Assembly: GCF_001952075.1 (NCBI RefSeq)
Contig: NZ_LXYU01000001.1
Location: 682,001-746,000 of the forward strand
From: Ditibartonella apis
GTDB lineage: Bacteria > Pseudomonadota > Alphaproteobacteria > Rhizobiales > Rhizobiaceae
DNA: 64,000 nucleotides
Direction: 5' to 3'
In this document: piece after piece, positions 48,168 to 57,866 of the stretch
Position numbering within the stretch: the first letter of the stretch is position 1
Layout of the letters: each line of letters begins with the position of its first letter
Position numbers and translations under genes: made by a program
The notes under the pieces: generated by a model
Told to the model about the DNA's origin: nothing
The model's input: the letters and a program-made list of their open reading frames with translations, nothing else
Database searches by the model: none

Positions 48168-50165
48168 TTGGCCTTGGATAGTGATAGCAAAAAAACACTC
48201 CGCCAGAAGGTTGAGGATGCAGATTTGGCATTGTCACTCAAACAACGTGCCAAAAACGATACGTCATGGGCTGAAGCCCAGATTGAGCTTTCCGAAGCGC
48301 TATTGGCACTGGCCGATGCAGAAGAAAATGAAGACGATGCATTAACCCATTATAGCGAAGCTGCATCCGGTTTTGAAAAAGCTTTACAGGTTTTTACCCG
48401 CAAAAGCAATTTCACCCGTTGGGGAGGCATTGTTGTTTCCTATGTGAGGTGTTTACGTAACTATTCTTTGCGTGAAGGTGGCGAAATTGCTGTTTTGCGG
48501 TTGAAACGCGGACTCTCTTTACTCGACCAGGTCTATAAAGCTTTGCCGAAGAAGAAAGGGGCCTTTGATCGGGCACTCATTTTAACGGAAAAAGGCCATG
48601 TCTATCGTGCTTTGTCCGATATTGATTTGGCAAGACCTCGTGCAGAAAGACTGAAATTGGCAATGGCAGCATTTGATGAAGCCATTGCTATTTTACGGGA
48701 AAAAGAAAATTTCCATTATTGGTCGCTCGCCGTTTCTGCAAGTGCGCTGGTTGCAGCAGAATTGGCACGGATTGAGCCCGCTGAAAAGGTTCGTGGCTAT
48801 CTGGAACTTGCAATCGAACGATTCGAGACAGCACTGGTATTTTTTAGCGGGGACGATGCGCCGCAAGACCTTTCCTATGTTTATTTCGAAATGGGGCGGG
48901 CATTGATGCAGCTTGCAACAATAAATAGCCCCGCAAACGTAGACCTTTTGGAAAAAACACTGATAGCCTTTGACAAAGCGAGTGACGCATTGAACGAAGA
49001 TAGTGGAACTCAGGCTCTCTTTCGGCTTCAAAGTGAAACGGCATTGGCGCTTTCACTTCTTGCCCAGCAAAAAGATCGAGAGAATGCAATTGTGCTTTTG
49101 GAAAAATCGGCTTCACTCTATCGGTCGAATATAGCTTTGATCAAAGACCAGAACGAAGCTTTAGGGCTTGCCATTGCTTACGGCAATTTGGGAAAAGATC
49201 TAACGCAATTAGCGAATCTGGCTGCTTCACCTTCAGTGGAACTTGAAAAAAGATATGAAGCAATTTCCGCTTTGCGAAATGCAATCGGCAAAGAAATAAA
49301 ACTTGCCCGTCCACTTGACTGGCTTTCCTTCTTTATCGAGTTGGGAGCAGCCCTTCAGGCGGCGGCGAATGTCGAAGTGCCGGAAAAACGTGGGCAATTG
49401 CTGCGGGAAGCGGTCAAGTTTTATAATGAAGTTCTCGAGACGATCAAAGGTCAAAAGAATGACAAACTCGTCAACCGGATTTTGCAGTGGCGCGCGCTGG
49501 CACGCGCCCGACTTGGTGAAGATGAAAAAAGTCGTCAGGGTTTGATCTGGTTAAAACAGGCGGAACTCGATTTCCGTCTGGCAATTTCCAAGCTTGACCT
49601 TGAAAAGGATAAAAGTGATCTTTTCCGGCTTTATAGCAATCTGTCTCACGTTCTCTATTCTATGGCCAGACGGAAAGATTCCGAAATACCGGTTGATTTG
49701 TTGAAATCTGCCAATATTGCTGTTGAAACGGCTTTTCAACTTGTCTCTGACGGAGCTTCCAATAACGATGACGAGAAATTGGAGGCCCGTTCCCATCAGG
49801 CGCTCATTTTGTGGCGGTTGGGATCTTTTGGCGGCGTGCTTGATGCTTTTGAGAAATCACAAGCAATTTACGAGGAATTGCTTGTCTCGCCTCTAATGGA
49901 AAGCAAACATGGCAAGCTTGCAAATATAAAAATCAATTACGCTTTGATGTTGAAAGATCGGGCACAAAAATTACCGGCAACACAAGCCCGTCCACTGCTT
50001 GAAAAAGCTTCAAAGCTAATTGGTGAACTGAAAGAACAAGCACACGATAATAATGATAAGAAAGCACTCGTCCGGTATGATGAAGTGTTGACAGATATCA
50101 AGTCGAGCAGCGATGCACTTGCCAAAAAGCGGTTTTTCAACTTTTGGCCATTCAGCCGCAAATAA
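48168..50165 (+). CDS. unclassified large helical-repeat (TPR-like) protein
   Basis: 665 residues starting at TTG (48168) with AAAGGAA about 9 bases upstream. No signal peptide and no catalytic motif. The sequence is built of amphipathic helices with recurrent A-x-x-x-Y/F-x-x-A patterns typical of degenerate tetratricopeptide repeats: ALTHYSEAASGFEKALQVF, LAMAAFDEAIAILRE, LIAFDKASDAL and LKSANIAVETAFQL. The C-terminus is a short aromatic, basic tail (KKRFFNFWPFSRK) that may touch a membrane. I do not recognise the family; it is probably a cytoplasmic scaffold. It is a single gene between cobB and the transpeptidase. Confidence 0.75.
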   Translation: MALDSDSKKTLRQKVEDADLALSLKQRAKNDTSWAEAQIELSEALLALADAEENEDDALTHYSEAASGFEKALQVFTRKSNFTRWGGIVVSYVRCLRNYSLREGGEIAVLRLKRGLSLLDQVYKALPKKKGAFDRALILTEKGHVYRALSDIDLARPRAERLKLAMAAFDEAIAILREKENFHYWSLAVSASALVAAELARIEPAEKVRGYLELAIERFETALVFFSGDDAPQDLSYVYFEMGRALMQLATINSPANVDLLEKTLIAFDKASDALNEDSGTQALFRLQSETALALSLLAQQKDRENAIVLLEKSASLYRSNIALIKDQNEALGLAIAYGNLGKDLTQLANLAASPSVELEKRYEAISALRNAIGKEIKLARPLDWLSFFIELGAALQAAANVEVPEKRGQLLREAVKFYNEVLETIKGQKNDKLVNRILQWRALARARLGEDEKSRQGLIWLKQAELDFRLAISKLDLEKDKSDLFRLYSNLSHVLYSMARRKDSEIPVDLLKSANIAVETAFQLVSDGASNNDDEKLEARSHQALILWRLGSFGGVLDAFEKSQAIYEELLVSPLMESKHGKLANIKINYALMLKDRAQKLPATQARPLLEKASKLIGELKEQAHDNNDKKALVRYDEVLTDIKSSSDALAKKRFFNFWPFSRK

Positions 50166-50195
50166 CAACTTTTTATTTTGCGTATGGATAGCCTT

Positions 50196-50218
50196 GATTG
50201 ATGCTTCAAGCATCAATC
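50196..50218. terminator. hairpin at the convergent junction
   Basis: A 10-bp perfect stem (GATTGATGCT with AGCATCAATC, loop TCA) overlaps the stop codon of the transpeptidase gene and follows the repeat-protein gene. There is no T run on either side, so it may act with Rho or block converging transcripts. Confidence 0.5.
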
Positions 50219-51529
50219 GGTAAAGTGCACAACAACACCGGGTTTAACCAGTTTTGCCAGCTCTTCTGCATCCCAATTCGTCAAACGGATGCAACCGTGA
50301 CTGGAGGTCTTTCCGATTCGTGAGGGATCGGGTGTGCCATGAATGCCATAAGTCGGCTTCGATAGCGCTATCCAGACTGTTCCAACCGGTCCGTTTGGCC
50401 CCGGTGGAATGGTCAGAATTTCATTGTTGCTTCCCTGCTTGAAATTGACTTTCGGATTATAAGTGTAATTCGGGTTGAAGGCGATGCGTTCAACCTGTAC
50501 CGTTCCTGATGGGGATGGATTATCGGTCGAACCGATTGTTGCCGGATATGCCACAACAAGCCGACCTTCAGCATTATAGCCGCGTACCTGTTTGCGCGCC
50601 TTGTCAGCGACAATCCGGTCTACACTTTGCCGTTTCGGCAATTCCAGATTCGGTACCTTGATGGTTTCTCCGGCATGGGAAAAATGCGCCTGCGGATTGA
50701 GCTCTTGTAAAAAACTCTCATCAACATGGAAGCGTTCGGCCAACATTTCTCTTACGGATGTGTAAGCCATGGCAGGCATTTGTGCCTTCATCGCGTAATC
50801 GGCAGGAATCGAAGAAACATATTGCCGGTTTATATCGGCTTCGGTAATCGTATATTGGGTAAAAGCCGGACCGCCGGTTGCTTGCAGGGCCGAATCAAGG
50901 CGTTGTTTGTCATTCGGGTCGATAAAACGACCACTGATTTCGCTGGCCGCTGCTGCCGCCTTGTCGAAATTGCTTCCCGCCAGGCCATCAATTGCTCCCG
51001 GAGAGGACCCGAGGCGGTCCATCAGAATTTGTACGGCCGCAACTGTTTCACGTCCCTTCGGCACGTTGATTGCCGGCGTATGTTCGGACGGCATTTCGCC
51101 AGCCTGATAGCGAGGAGGATTTTTTCTGTAGGAACGCGGATTAACTTGTCCGTTGTCATGATAGGGCTTCGCGTCGGGTGCTTCCGGAACATCCCGATCA
51201 TCATAAGGGGCACCGCCTTCCATTGGTCCCTGATTATTGGTCCCATAAGGCGGTGGTGTAACACCTTGCGGATAATTCTGCGGTTCTTCTACCCTTACGA
51301 CCCGTCCATTTTCATCAACATAAATACGTCTTCCATATTGGTCCTGATAAATGCGCAATTGTTGATGGTGACGGGGTAAATCGGCAGGGTCATAAAGTTG
51401 CGCCAGTTCTATTGTTTCGTTTCTTTGTGCGCCACTTGGAAAAGCGGATGCCGTCGACGTCAGGAAGACAACGATCGTCAGGTAGGAAACTGAAGACATG
51501 TGGGAAGAAATGGAAGACATATGCAACAT
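50213..51529 (-). CDS. L,D-transpeptidase (YkuD family), exported
   Basis: 438 residues. Forms 3-3 cross-links in peptidoglycan or attaches proteins to it. A signal-like hydrophobic segment lies near residues 15-30, then a Pro/Gln/Tyr-rich linker (about 70-150), a peptidoglycan-binding-like domain (AAVQILMDRLGSSPGAIDGLAG) and a YkuD domain (about 305-438). The catalytic motif is SSHGCIRLTNWD with Cys about 413 and an upstream HGTPDPSRIG. The second in-frame ATG at residue 11 could also start the protein. Confidence 0.92.
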   Translation of the reverse strand: MLHMSSISSHMSSVSYLTIVVFLTSTASAFPSGAQRNETIELAQLYDPADLPRHHQQLRIYQDQYGRRIYVDENGRVVRVEEPQNYPQGVTPPPYGTNNQGPMEGGAPYDDRDVPEAPDAKPYHDNGQVNPRSYRKNPPRYQAGEMPSEHTPAINVPKGRETVAAVQILMDRLGSSPGAIDGLAGSNFDKAAAAASEISGRFIDPNDKQRLDSALQATGGPAFTQYTITEADINRQYVSSIPADYAMKAQMPAMAYTSVREMLAERFHVDESFLQELNPQAHFSHAGETIKVPNLELPKRQSVDRIVADKARKQVRGYNAEGRLVVAYPATIGSTDNPSPSGTVQVERIAFNPNYTYNPKVNFKQGSNNEILTIPPGPNGPVGTVWIALSKPTYGIHGTPDPSRIGKTSSHGCIRLTNWDAEELAKLVKPGVVVHFTD

Positions 51530-51987
51530 AAAAACCGCACGAACCTATACTGGCAAAACCCGGTTGATCAGACGAATTGGCATTTCTAGACCAATTTGAC
51601 GGCAGGAAAAAGGCAAGTTTTATGCTCTTTCCGTTAAATTATTTTAATTGATTGCGTTTTTATCAATAGGCCGTTCAAAAGGTAAAATGTATTTCTGGAA
51701 GAAAAGCGTGAATTTTGTTTAAAACAAAATGCATCGGTCCCTGACCGGTAACATTTTTTATGTTTCACGCTTTGTTTTGAACCATGAACGGTTTTTAAAA
51801 GCCATTTGAAAACTGAAGTGATCTTAGCCGGTAAATCGTCGTTCTATGTAAAGGATTTGGCTTTTGTCAGGCATGGTTCTTTCCGGTTCATGCCGATATC
51901 GCTCTAATGACGACAATTGAATAACAATACTGGTGAACAAAAATACCGGTGAAGAGGAATTCAGGCCTGAAGGAGTGCAGGAAATTC
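51530..51987. other. intergenic stretch with a structured element at 51703-51773
   Basis: About 460 bases between the transpeptidase and tRNA-Thr genes. An outer stem (AAAGCGTGAA, 51703-51712, with TTCACGCTTT, 51764-51773) encloses two hairpins: a T/A-rich palindrome at 51712-51730 and CGGTC-CCT-GACCG at 51735-51747. The result is a three-way junction shape in either strand. No open reading frame overlaps it convincingly. Confidence 0.5.
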
Positions 51988-52062
<75 letters not shown>

Positions 52063-52230
52063 TAAGAAAAATAGTTTTCGGGCGGCGTTCTGCCACATTG
52101 TAAAGAAATAGGCAAGCGGACATTCACTTTTCTTATAAGAAAAATCAAGGCAATATTCTTTGGCTGGCAATTTTTTAAACATGGTGTTATGACCGGAACC
52201 GTTTTTTTGAATATTCAACAGGTTTGAAGG

Positions 52231-52392
52231 ATGGCAGATTCAATCGCGCAGCAACGTCGGCAAATGCGGCTGGCACAACAATTGCGCGCCAATCTTTTGC
52301 GACGCAAGCAACAGGCGCGGGAACGCGACGGGGCAAGTGAAGTTGAACACCACGAAAAGGCGGACGACTCCCGACATTCATCGGCAAAATAA
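52231..52392 (+). CDS. small basic protein of unknown function
   Basis: 53 residues, MADSIAQQRRQMRLAQQL followed by RANLLRRKQQARERDG and a charged tail. The N-terminal two-thirds is a single strongly basic, Gln/Arg-rich helix; no signal or membrane segment. It is too short for most gene finders. An AGG lies 8 bases before the ATG and murA follows by 180 bases. A small Arg-rich gene in this position recurs in Hyphomicrobiales as far as I recall, but I know of no function. RNA or DNA binding would fit the charge. Confidence 0.65.
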   Translation: MADSIAQQRRQMRLAQQLRANLLRRKQQARERDGASEVEHHEKADDSRHSSAK

Positions 52393-52572
52393 GTTTGAAA
52401 CACCTTGTTGATCGACCACTTTCTGTCCGGTTTGATCCTATTTTAAATATTATAGAAACCGTTTTCGGATAAATGTGTATCGAGTCCAGTTTACGCCATG
52501 TTTTGTTACTAAAGGCTAATTGGATAAACCGACAATAATCATTAATTGAAACCTCAGGAAAGGTCTTTCGGT

Positions 52573-53862
52573 ATGGATCGTATCAAAATTATCGGCGGGA
52601 ACCGTTTGAATGGTGTGATACCCATTTCAGGTGCAAAAAATGCAGCATTACCGTTGATGATTGCCTCTTTGCTTACCGATGATACATTGACGCTGGATAA
52701 CGTTCCCCACCTTGCCGATGTCGAACAACTTATCAGGATTCTCGGCAATCACGGTGTCGACTATTCGGTGAATGGTCGTCGGCAACATCAGGATGGCGCC
52801 TATTCCCGCACGGTTCATTTTACCGCACGCCAGATTGTTACAACGCGCGCGCCCTATGAGCTTGTATCAAAAATGCGTGCAAGCTTCTGGGTAATTGCAC
52901 CATTGCTCGCACGTATGGGGGAAGCTTGTGTCTCGCTCCCCGGTGGCTGCGCAATCGGAACGCGTCCCGTCGACTTTATCCTGCTGGGACTTGAAGCACT
53001 GGGTGCAGAAATCAATATCGAGAATGGTTATGTCCATGCCAAGGCACCGAAAGGATTGAGCGGAACGGAATTTACTTTTCCAAAAGTGACAGTTGGTGGC
53101 ACCCATACCATGCTGATGGCAGCAAGTTTGGCAAAAGGCGAAACCGTTCTTCACAATGCTGCTTGCGAGCCGGAGGTGGTCAACCTTGCAGAATGTCTCA
53201 ACGCAATGGGAGCAAAAATAAAGGGTGCCGGTACACCGACTATTTATATCAAAGGTGTAGATGGGCTTTCGGGCGCCCGCATCAAGGTAATTTCCGATCG
53301 TATTGAGGCCGGCACCTATGCAATGGCTGTTGCCATGACCGGCGGTGATGTGATGCTCAAGGATGCACGTCCTGATTACTTGCGTTCGGTGCTTGATACG
53401 CTTGCCAAGACCGGCCTTGAAATCAAAGAAAGCGACGAGGGCATCCGTGTTGCAAGAAATGGTCTTGATATTGTTCCGACCGATATTGAAACACACCCTT
53501 TCCCCGGTTTTCCGACAGATTTACAGGCGCAATTTATGGGGTTGATGACACGTGCAAAAGGTGTTTCCCACATTACCGAGACAATTTTTGAAAACCGGTT
53601 CATGCATGTTCAGGAACTGGCAAGGCTTGGCGCCCATATTTCGCTATCAGGGCAGACCGCAACGGTTGAAGGCGTTGAACGGCTGTTAGGCGCACAGGTT
53701 ATGGCAACCGATTTGCGCGCTTCGGTTTCTCTCGTTATTGCGGGGCTTGCCGCCGAGGGGGTTACAACAGTCAACCGTGTCTACCATCTTGATCGCGGTT
53801 TTGAACGGCTTGAAGAGAAGCTTTCAAATTGTGGTGCGCAGATTGAACGCATCAGTGGATAA
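52573..53862 (+). CDS. murA: UDP-N-acetylglucosamine 1-carboxyvinyltransferase
   Basis: 429 residues. First committed step of peptidoglycan synthesis: transfers enolpyruvate from PEP to UDP-GlcNAc. Signatures: [23 protein letters not shown] at the N-terminus, and the catalytic loop [13 protein letters not shown] with Cys at residue 126, so it should be sensitive to the Cys-targeting drug fosfomycin. I chose the ATG at 52573 (AGGAAAGG upstream) over an in-frame TTG at 52546. It begins a conserved run of genes with DUF2948, hisD and others. Confidence 0.97.
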   Translation: MDRIKIIGGNRLNGVIPISGAKNAALPLMIASLLTDDTLTLDNVPHLADVEQLIRILGNHGVDYSVNGRRQHQDGAYSRTVHFTARQIVTTRAPYELVSKMRASFWVIAPLLARMGEACVSLPGGCAIGTRPVDFILLGLEALGAEINIENGYVHAKAPKGLSGTEFTFPKVTVGGTHTMLMAASLAKGETVLHNAACEPEVVNLAECLNAMGAKIKGAGTPTIYIKGVDGLSGARIKVISDRIEAGTYAMAVAMTGGDVMLKDARPDYLRSVLDTLAKTGLEIKESDEGIRVARNGLDIVPTDIETHPFPGFPTDLQAQFMGLMTRAKGVSHITETIFENRFMHVQELARLGAHISLSGQTATVEGVERLLGAQVMATDLRASVSLVIAGLAAEGVTTVNRVYHLDRGFERLEEKLSNCGAQIERISG

Positions 53863-53918
53863 TGCCAATATCTTTCCTGTATGAAGAAGGATAATATAAA
53901 ACAGAATGGGGTTGTAGG

Positions 53919-54362
53919 ATGCCGCTTTTGAAATTGATAGCCATGGATGATGAAGATCTCGAGATCTTGTCAGCGCATTTGCAGGATGCGGTGGTCAAGG
54001 TTGCCGATCTTGATTGGCGTTGTGGTGAAAAGCGTTTTATTGCGGCACTTAACCGTTTTGCCTGGGAAGAACAGATGAAGGGCGGGCTGTTTTCGCGTGC
54101 GAAAACCGGCGAGCGCCATCGCACGGCTCTGCGTTTCGATCGTGTTTTAAGTGTCAAAACCCGCGGGTTCGATCGCGAGAAAAAAGACAATGTTTTGTCA
54201 CTTCTAACAATGCAATTCCAACCGACAACAGCCCCCGCCGGTATTGTAACGCTGATTTTTTCCGGTGAAGCGGCAATCCGCCTTGAAGTGGAATGTATTG
54301 AAGCGCAATTGACCGACCTTGGTCCCGTTTGGCAAGCCAAGGCCAATCCCCATCACAGATAG
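53919..54362 (+). CDS. DUF2948 family protein
   Basis: 147 residues. The N-terminus LLKLIAMDDEDLEILSAHLQDAVVKVADL and the middle FIAALNRFAWEEQ are the family signature. Small, soluble and without a signal sequence; no function is established. In Hyphomicrobiales it lies between murA and hisD, as here. The hisD start is 20 bases after its stop, so they share a transcript. Confidence 0.88.
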   Translation: MPLLKLIAMDDEDLEILSAHLQDAVVKVADLDWRCGEKRFIAALNRFAWEEQMKGGLFSRAKTGERHRTALRFDRVLSVKTRGFDREKKDNVLSLLTMQFQPTTAPAGIVTLIFSGEAAIRLEVECIEAQLTDLGPVWQAKANPHHR

Positions 54363-54382
54363 TTTTTTCGACAGGAAAAAGA

Positions 54383-55675
54383 ATGGCTCAAATTCTTCGT
54401 CAATCATCGGCAAATTTCGAAAACGAATTTCGAAAATTCCTTGATTCAAAACGTGAAGTTTCCCAAAGTGTTGATGACACTGTGCGCGACATTATCAAAA
54501 CGGTTCGCGAACAGGGTGATCAGGCTTTGATCGACTTATCGGCTAAATTCGATCGCGTAGACCTTAAAGAAAAAGGTTTGAAAATCAGCGAGAATGAAAT
54601 TGATGAAGCGATGAAGCGCGTTTCACCAAAGACACTTGACGCTTTGAAGCTTGCCCATGATCGCATCGTTGTTTACCACCAGAAACAATTGCCAAAAGAT
54701 GAACGTTTTGTTGATCCTCTCGGTGTCGAACTCGGTTGGCGGTGGACCGCAGTCCAATCGGTCGGGCTTTATGTGCCAGGCGGCACAGCAAGCTATCCAA
54801 GTTCGGTGCTGATGAACGCTGTTCCCGCTAAAGTTGCGGGTGTCGAGCGCATTGTTATGGTGGTGCCGACACCGGATGGCCATCTTAATCCGCTGGTTCT
54901 TGCCGCTGCAAAACTTGGTGGTGTGAGCGAGATTTATCGTGTTGGCGGAGCACAAGCTGTCGCAGCCCTTGCCTATGGTACAAAAACCATAAAGCCGGTG
55001 GCAAAAATTGTCGGGCCTGGTAACGCTTTTGTTGCTGCCGCAAAAAGGCAGGTCTTCGGAAAAGTCGGCATAGATATGATTGCCGGGCCTTCCGAAGTGC
55101 TGGTGATTGCCGATAAACTTAACGATGCCGACTGGATTGCCGCTGATCTTCTGGCACAAGCCGAACATGATACGGCTGCCCAGTCAATTCTCATGACCGA
55201 TGATGAAGCTTTTGCAAACGAGGTCATGAAAGCGGTTCAAACGCAGTTGAAGACATTGAAACGCGGCAAAACCGCTTCTTCAAGCTGGCAGGATTTTGGT
55301 GCGGTTATTCTTGTCAACGATCTTGAAAACGCCTTTCCGCTTGCCAATCGCATCGCACCGGAACACCTTGAACTGGCGGTTGAAAATCCTGATCGTTATT
55401 TACCTCTCGTTCGTAATGCCGGAGCCATTTTTGTGGGGCGCTATACACCGGAAGTAATTGGCGATTATGTTGGCGGTTCCAACCACGTTTTGCCAACCGC
55501 CCGTTCGGCAAGATTTTCATCGGGTCTTTCCGTCCTTGACTATATGAAACGAAGCTCCATTCTGAAACTTGGTGCAAATGAATTGCGCAAACTCGGGCCG
55601 TCGGCAATAGAACTTGCCAATGCCGAAGGGCTGGAAGCACATGGACGGTCCGTTGCAATAAGGTTGAATCTATAG
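54383..55675 (+). CDS. hisD: histidinol dehydrogenase
   Basis: 430 residues. Catalyses the last two steps of histidine synthesis, histidinol to histidine with two NAD. Signatures: [22 protein letters not shown] near residue 130, [14 protein letters not shown] near 213, [14 protein letters not shown] near 232, [15 protein letters not shown] (zinc ligands Gln and His) near 258, and the C-terminal domain with [26 protein letters not shown] chose the ATG at 54383 with AGGAAA upstream. Confidence 0.97.
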   Translation: MAQILRQSSANFENEFRKFLDSKREVSQSVDDTVRDIIKTVREQGDQALIDLSAKFDRVDLKEKGLKISENEIDEAMKRVSPKTLDALKLAHDRIVVYHQKQLPKDERFVDPLGVELGWRWTAVQSVGLYVPGGTASYPSSVLMNAVPAKVAGVERIVMVVPTPDGHLNPLVLAAAKLGGVSEIYRVGGAQAVAALAYGTKTIKPVAKIVGPGNAFVAAAKRQVFGKVGIDMIAGPSEVLVIADKLNDADWIAADLLAQAEHDTAAQSILMTDDEAFANEVMKAVQTQLKTLKRGKTASSSWQDFGAVILVNDLENAFPLANRIAPEHLELAVENPDRYLPLVRNAGAIFVGRYTPEVIGDYVGGSNHVLPTARSARFSSGLSVLDYMKRSSILKLGANELRKLGPSAIELANAEGLEAHGRSVAIRLNL

Positions 55676-55694
55676 CTTATCGGGGAGGGGGAGT

Positions 55695-56165
55695 GTGGAG
55701 AAGGCGCGGCTCATTGATGTCGAACTTGATGAAACCATCGGGCGCTCGACGCCGGAGATCGAACATGAGCGTGCGGTCGCTATTTTCGATCTTATTGAAG
55801 AAAATAGTTTCATGCCTGTGGGTGACACAGGAAGCGGCCCCTATAAACTGAAATTATCATTGGTTGACAGAAGGCTGGTTTTTGACATTTTTCGTGAAAA
55901 TGGCGACCAGGTTGCCACCCACATTCTGTCGCTTGGACCATTCCGCCGCATTGTCAAGGATTACTACCTTATTTGTGACAGCTATTACGAGGCTATACGC
56001 TCTGCTTCTTTGTCAAAAATCGAAGCCATCGATATGGGGCGTCGGGGCTTGCATAACGAAGGTTCAACAACCCTGCAGGAACGTTTACGCGGTAAAATAG
56101 ATATGGATTTGAAAACCGCACGGCGCCTTTTCACCCTCCTTTGCGTTTTATATTGGAAAGGGTGA
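55695..56165 (+). CDS. UPF0262 family protein
   Basis: 156 residues beginning at GTG (55695) after a purine-rich GGGGAGGGGGAG. The core [21 protein letters not shown] and [27 protein letters not shown] identify UPF0262, a family limited to alphaproteobacteria. Soluble, no motif of known catalysis. It lies 19 bases after hisD and 2 bases before the phosphatase start, so it belongs to this operon. Confidence 0.9.
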   Translation: MEKARLIDVELDETIGRSTPEIEHERAVAIFDLIEENSFMPVGDTGSGPYKLKLSLVDRRLVFDIFRENGDQVATHILSLGPFRRIVKDYYLICDSYYEAIRSASLSKIEAIDMGRRGLHNEGSTTLQERLRGKIDMDLKTARRLFTLLCVLYWKG

Positions 56166-56167
56166 CA

Positions 56168-56614
56168 ATGTCTGACAACCAGTTTTCGGCGAGCAAGCAT
56201 CCCTCATCTGTTCTTTATGTCTGCGGGCAGAATTCTATACGCTCGCCAATTGCGGAAGCATTGACGCGTAAAATGTTTCCCGACATCTATGTTGCTTCTG
56301 CAGGCGTTGTAAAAGGCAATCGTGATCCTTTTGCAGCCGCGGTTATTGCTGAAGACGGGCTTTCCATGGAAGACCATAACCCGCGCGGATTGGAGGAATT
56401 GTCGGACGGATTTTTTGATCTTGTCATCACTCTTACCCCGCAAGCCCATCATGCGGTTCTTGAACGTATGCGGGGTTTTTCGGTCGATGTCGAATATTGG
56501 CCGACACCTGATCCGGCACTTGCAACGGGTTCGCGCGAGCAAATTCTTGATGCTTATCGTGATATCAGGAAAAATTTGAAGAAAAGGATATCCGAACGAT
56601 TTGGCAGTAAATAA
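56168..56614 (+). CDS. low-molecular-weight protein tyrosine phosphatase family
   Basis: 148 residues. The P-loop VLYVCGQNSIRSP (Cys19, Arg25) is the CX5R signature, and the acid motif appears as WPTPDPA near residue 117, where the aspartate DP acts as general acid. Related proteins act as arginine or tyrosine phosphatases or arsenate reductases. Length and motif order match the LMW-PTP fold. I chose the ATG at 56168 with AAAGGG upstream. It follows UPF0262 and precedes infA. Confidence 0.9.
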   Translation: MSDNQFSASKHPSSVLYVCGQNSIRSPIAEALTRKMFPDIYVASAGVVKGNRDPFAAAVIAEDGLSMEDHNPRGLEELSDGFFDLVITLTPQAHHAVLERMRGFSVDVEYWPTPDPALATGSREQILDAYRDIRKNLKKRISERFGSK

Positions 56615-56771
56615 CGCCCATACACTGAAAAACCGGCATAAACTATGATGGCCTTTTGATTCAGATGTTCACAAATGGCCGAGAATAGGGTAGGTTTGCC
56701 GCCGTTGGATGGGCAGTTCAAGCTGCCTGTCGGATTTTGATCAAAATAAACAGTCTAGAAACAGGTAATTT

Positions 56772-56990
56772 ATGGCCAAAGAAGAAGTCTTGGAATTTTC
56801 CGGCGTGATTACAGAGCTTTTACCCAATGCGATGTTTCGCGTAAAACTCGATAATGATCACGAAATCATCGCCCACACGGCAGGACGCATGCGCAAAAAC
56901 CGTATCAGGGTACTCGCAGGCGATAAGGTTATGGTGGAAATGACACCTTATGACCTGACAAAGGGTAGGATTACTTACCGTTACAAATAA
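56772..56990 (+). CDS. infA: translation initiation factor IF-1
   Basis: 72 residues, the standard length. The OB-fold signature is complete: [20 protein letters not shown], then [29 protein letters not shown] and the C-terminal [10 protein letters not shown]-1 occupies the A site of the small subunit at initiation. The maf gene begins 1 base after the stop, so the two are translated from one message. Confidence 0.98.
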   Translation: MAKEEVLEFSGVITELLPNAMFRVKLDNDHEIIAHTAGRMRKNRIRVLAGDKVMVEMTPYDLTKGRITYRYK

Positions 56991-56991
56991 A

Positions 56992-57651
56992 ATGATGACA
57001 GATTCTGTTATGCCGGAAGAAGATACGTTGGCAAAAACCAAGCTTGTTCTTGCTTCGGCTTCTCCGAGGCGTTTGGCATTGCTCCGTCAAATCGGTGTTT
57101 TCCCCGATCATTTGCATCCCGCCGATATTGATGAAACGCCACACCTTCTTGAACATCCACGTTTTCTGGCACGGCGTCTGGCGAGAGAAAAAGCTGAAAG
57201 AGGTGCCAAGCTCGTTCGCAGTCTGCCCGGATTGGAAGAGGCTCTCGTTCTTGCTGCCGATACGGTGGTTGCTGTCGGGCGCAGAATTCTTCCCAAACCC
57301 GCCGATGAAGATGAAGCACGCGAATGTTTGCGCCTTTTGTCGGGACGTACCCATAAGGTTTATACAGGTGTTTGTCTTATCAATGCGAAGGGCAAAAGCC
57401 GTCATAAGCTTGTAGAAAGCAGAGTGCGTTTTGAGCGTCTTGGACGCGAAGTTATAGAAGCCTATCTTCTGTCGGGCGAATGGCAGGGTAAGGCCGGAGG
57501 TTACGCCATTCAGGGGCGGGCCGGTTGTTTTGCCTTGCAAATATCCGGTTCCTATAGCGGCATTGTCGGGTTACCGCTTGCCGAAACAGTAGAATTGTTG
57601 ACAACGCAGAATTATCCCGTATTTGAACGTTGGCAGAAAGATGAGGTCTGA
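56992..57651 (+). CDS. maf: Maf/YhdE family nucleotide pyrophosphatase
   Basis: 219 residues. Hydrolyses non-canonical or canonical dTTP/UTP-type nucleotides; the family was first tied to septum inhibition. Signatures: [18 protein letters not shown] near residue 18, AADTVVAV near 89, and [15 protein letters not shown] near 117, then [14 protein letters not shown] near 162. It starts ATGATG with several possible in-frame ATGs; 56992 or 56995 are equally plausible. It lies between infA and yacG. Confidence 0.93.
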   Translation: MMTDSVMPEEDTLAKTKLVLASASPRRLALLRQIGVFPDHLHPADIDETPHLLEHPRFLARRLAREKAERGAKLVRSLPGLEEALVLAADTVVAVGRRILPKPADEDEARECLRLLSGRTHKVYTGVCLINAKGKSRHKLVESRVRFERLGREVIEAYLLSGEWQGKAGGYAIQGRAGCFALQISGSYSGIVGLPLAETVELLTTQNYPVFERWQKDEV

Positions 57652-57653
57652 AA

Positions 57654-57866
57654 ATGGCTACATCGGATAAAGATGAATCCCGGGCAACCGCAAAAGTGTA
57701 TCCGCTACGCCCGCCAAGGCCGTGTCCGGAATGTGGTAAACCTTCAATCCGTGAAGCCTATCCGTTCTGTTCGGATCGTTGTCGCGCGATTGACCTTAAC
57801 CGGTGGCTCAAAGGCGCTTATGTTTTACCGGGTAAGCCCTTTAACAATGCGGATGAACAGGAATGA
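57654..57866 (+). CDS. yacG: YacG, zinc-binding DNA gyrase inhibitor
   Basis: 70 residues. The zinc site is [20 protein letters not shown] (about residues 23-42; four cysteines), followed by [16 protein letters not shown]. In Escherichia YacG binds the gyrase GyrB subunit and blocks DNA binding. The gene starts 2 bases after maf and ends with a 4-base overlap into the racemase-like gene. Confidence 0.93.
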   Translation: MATSDKDESRATAKVYPLRPPRPCPECGKPSIREAYPFCSDRCRAIDLNRWLKGAYVLPGKPFNNADEQE

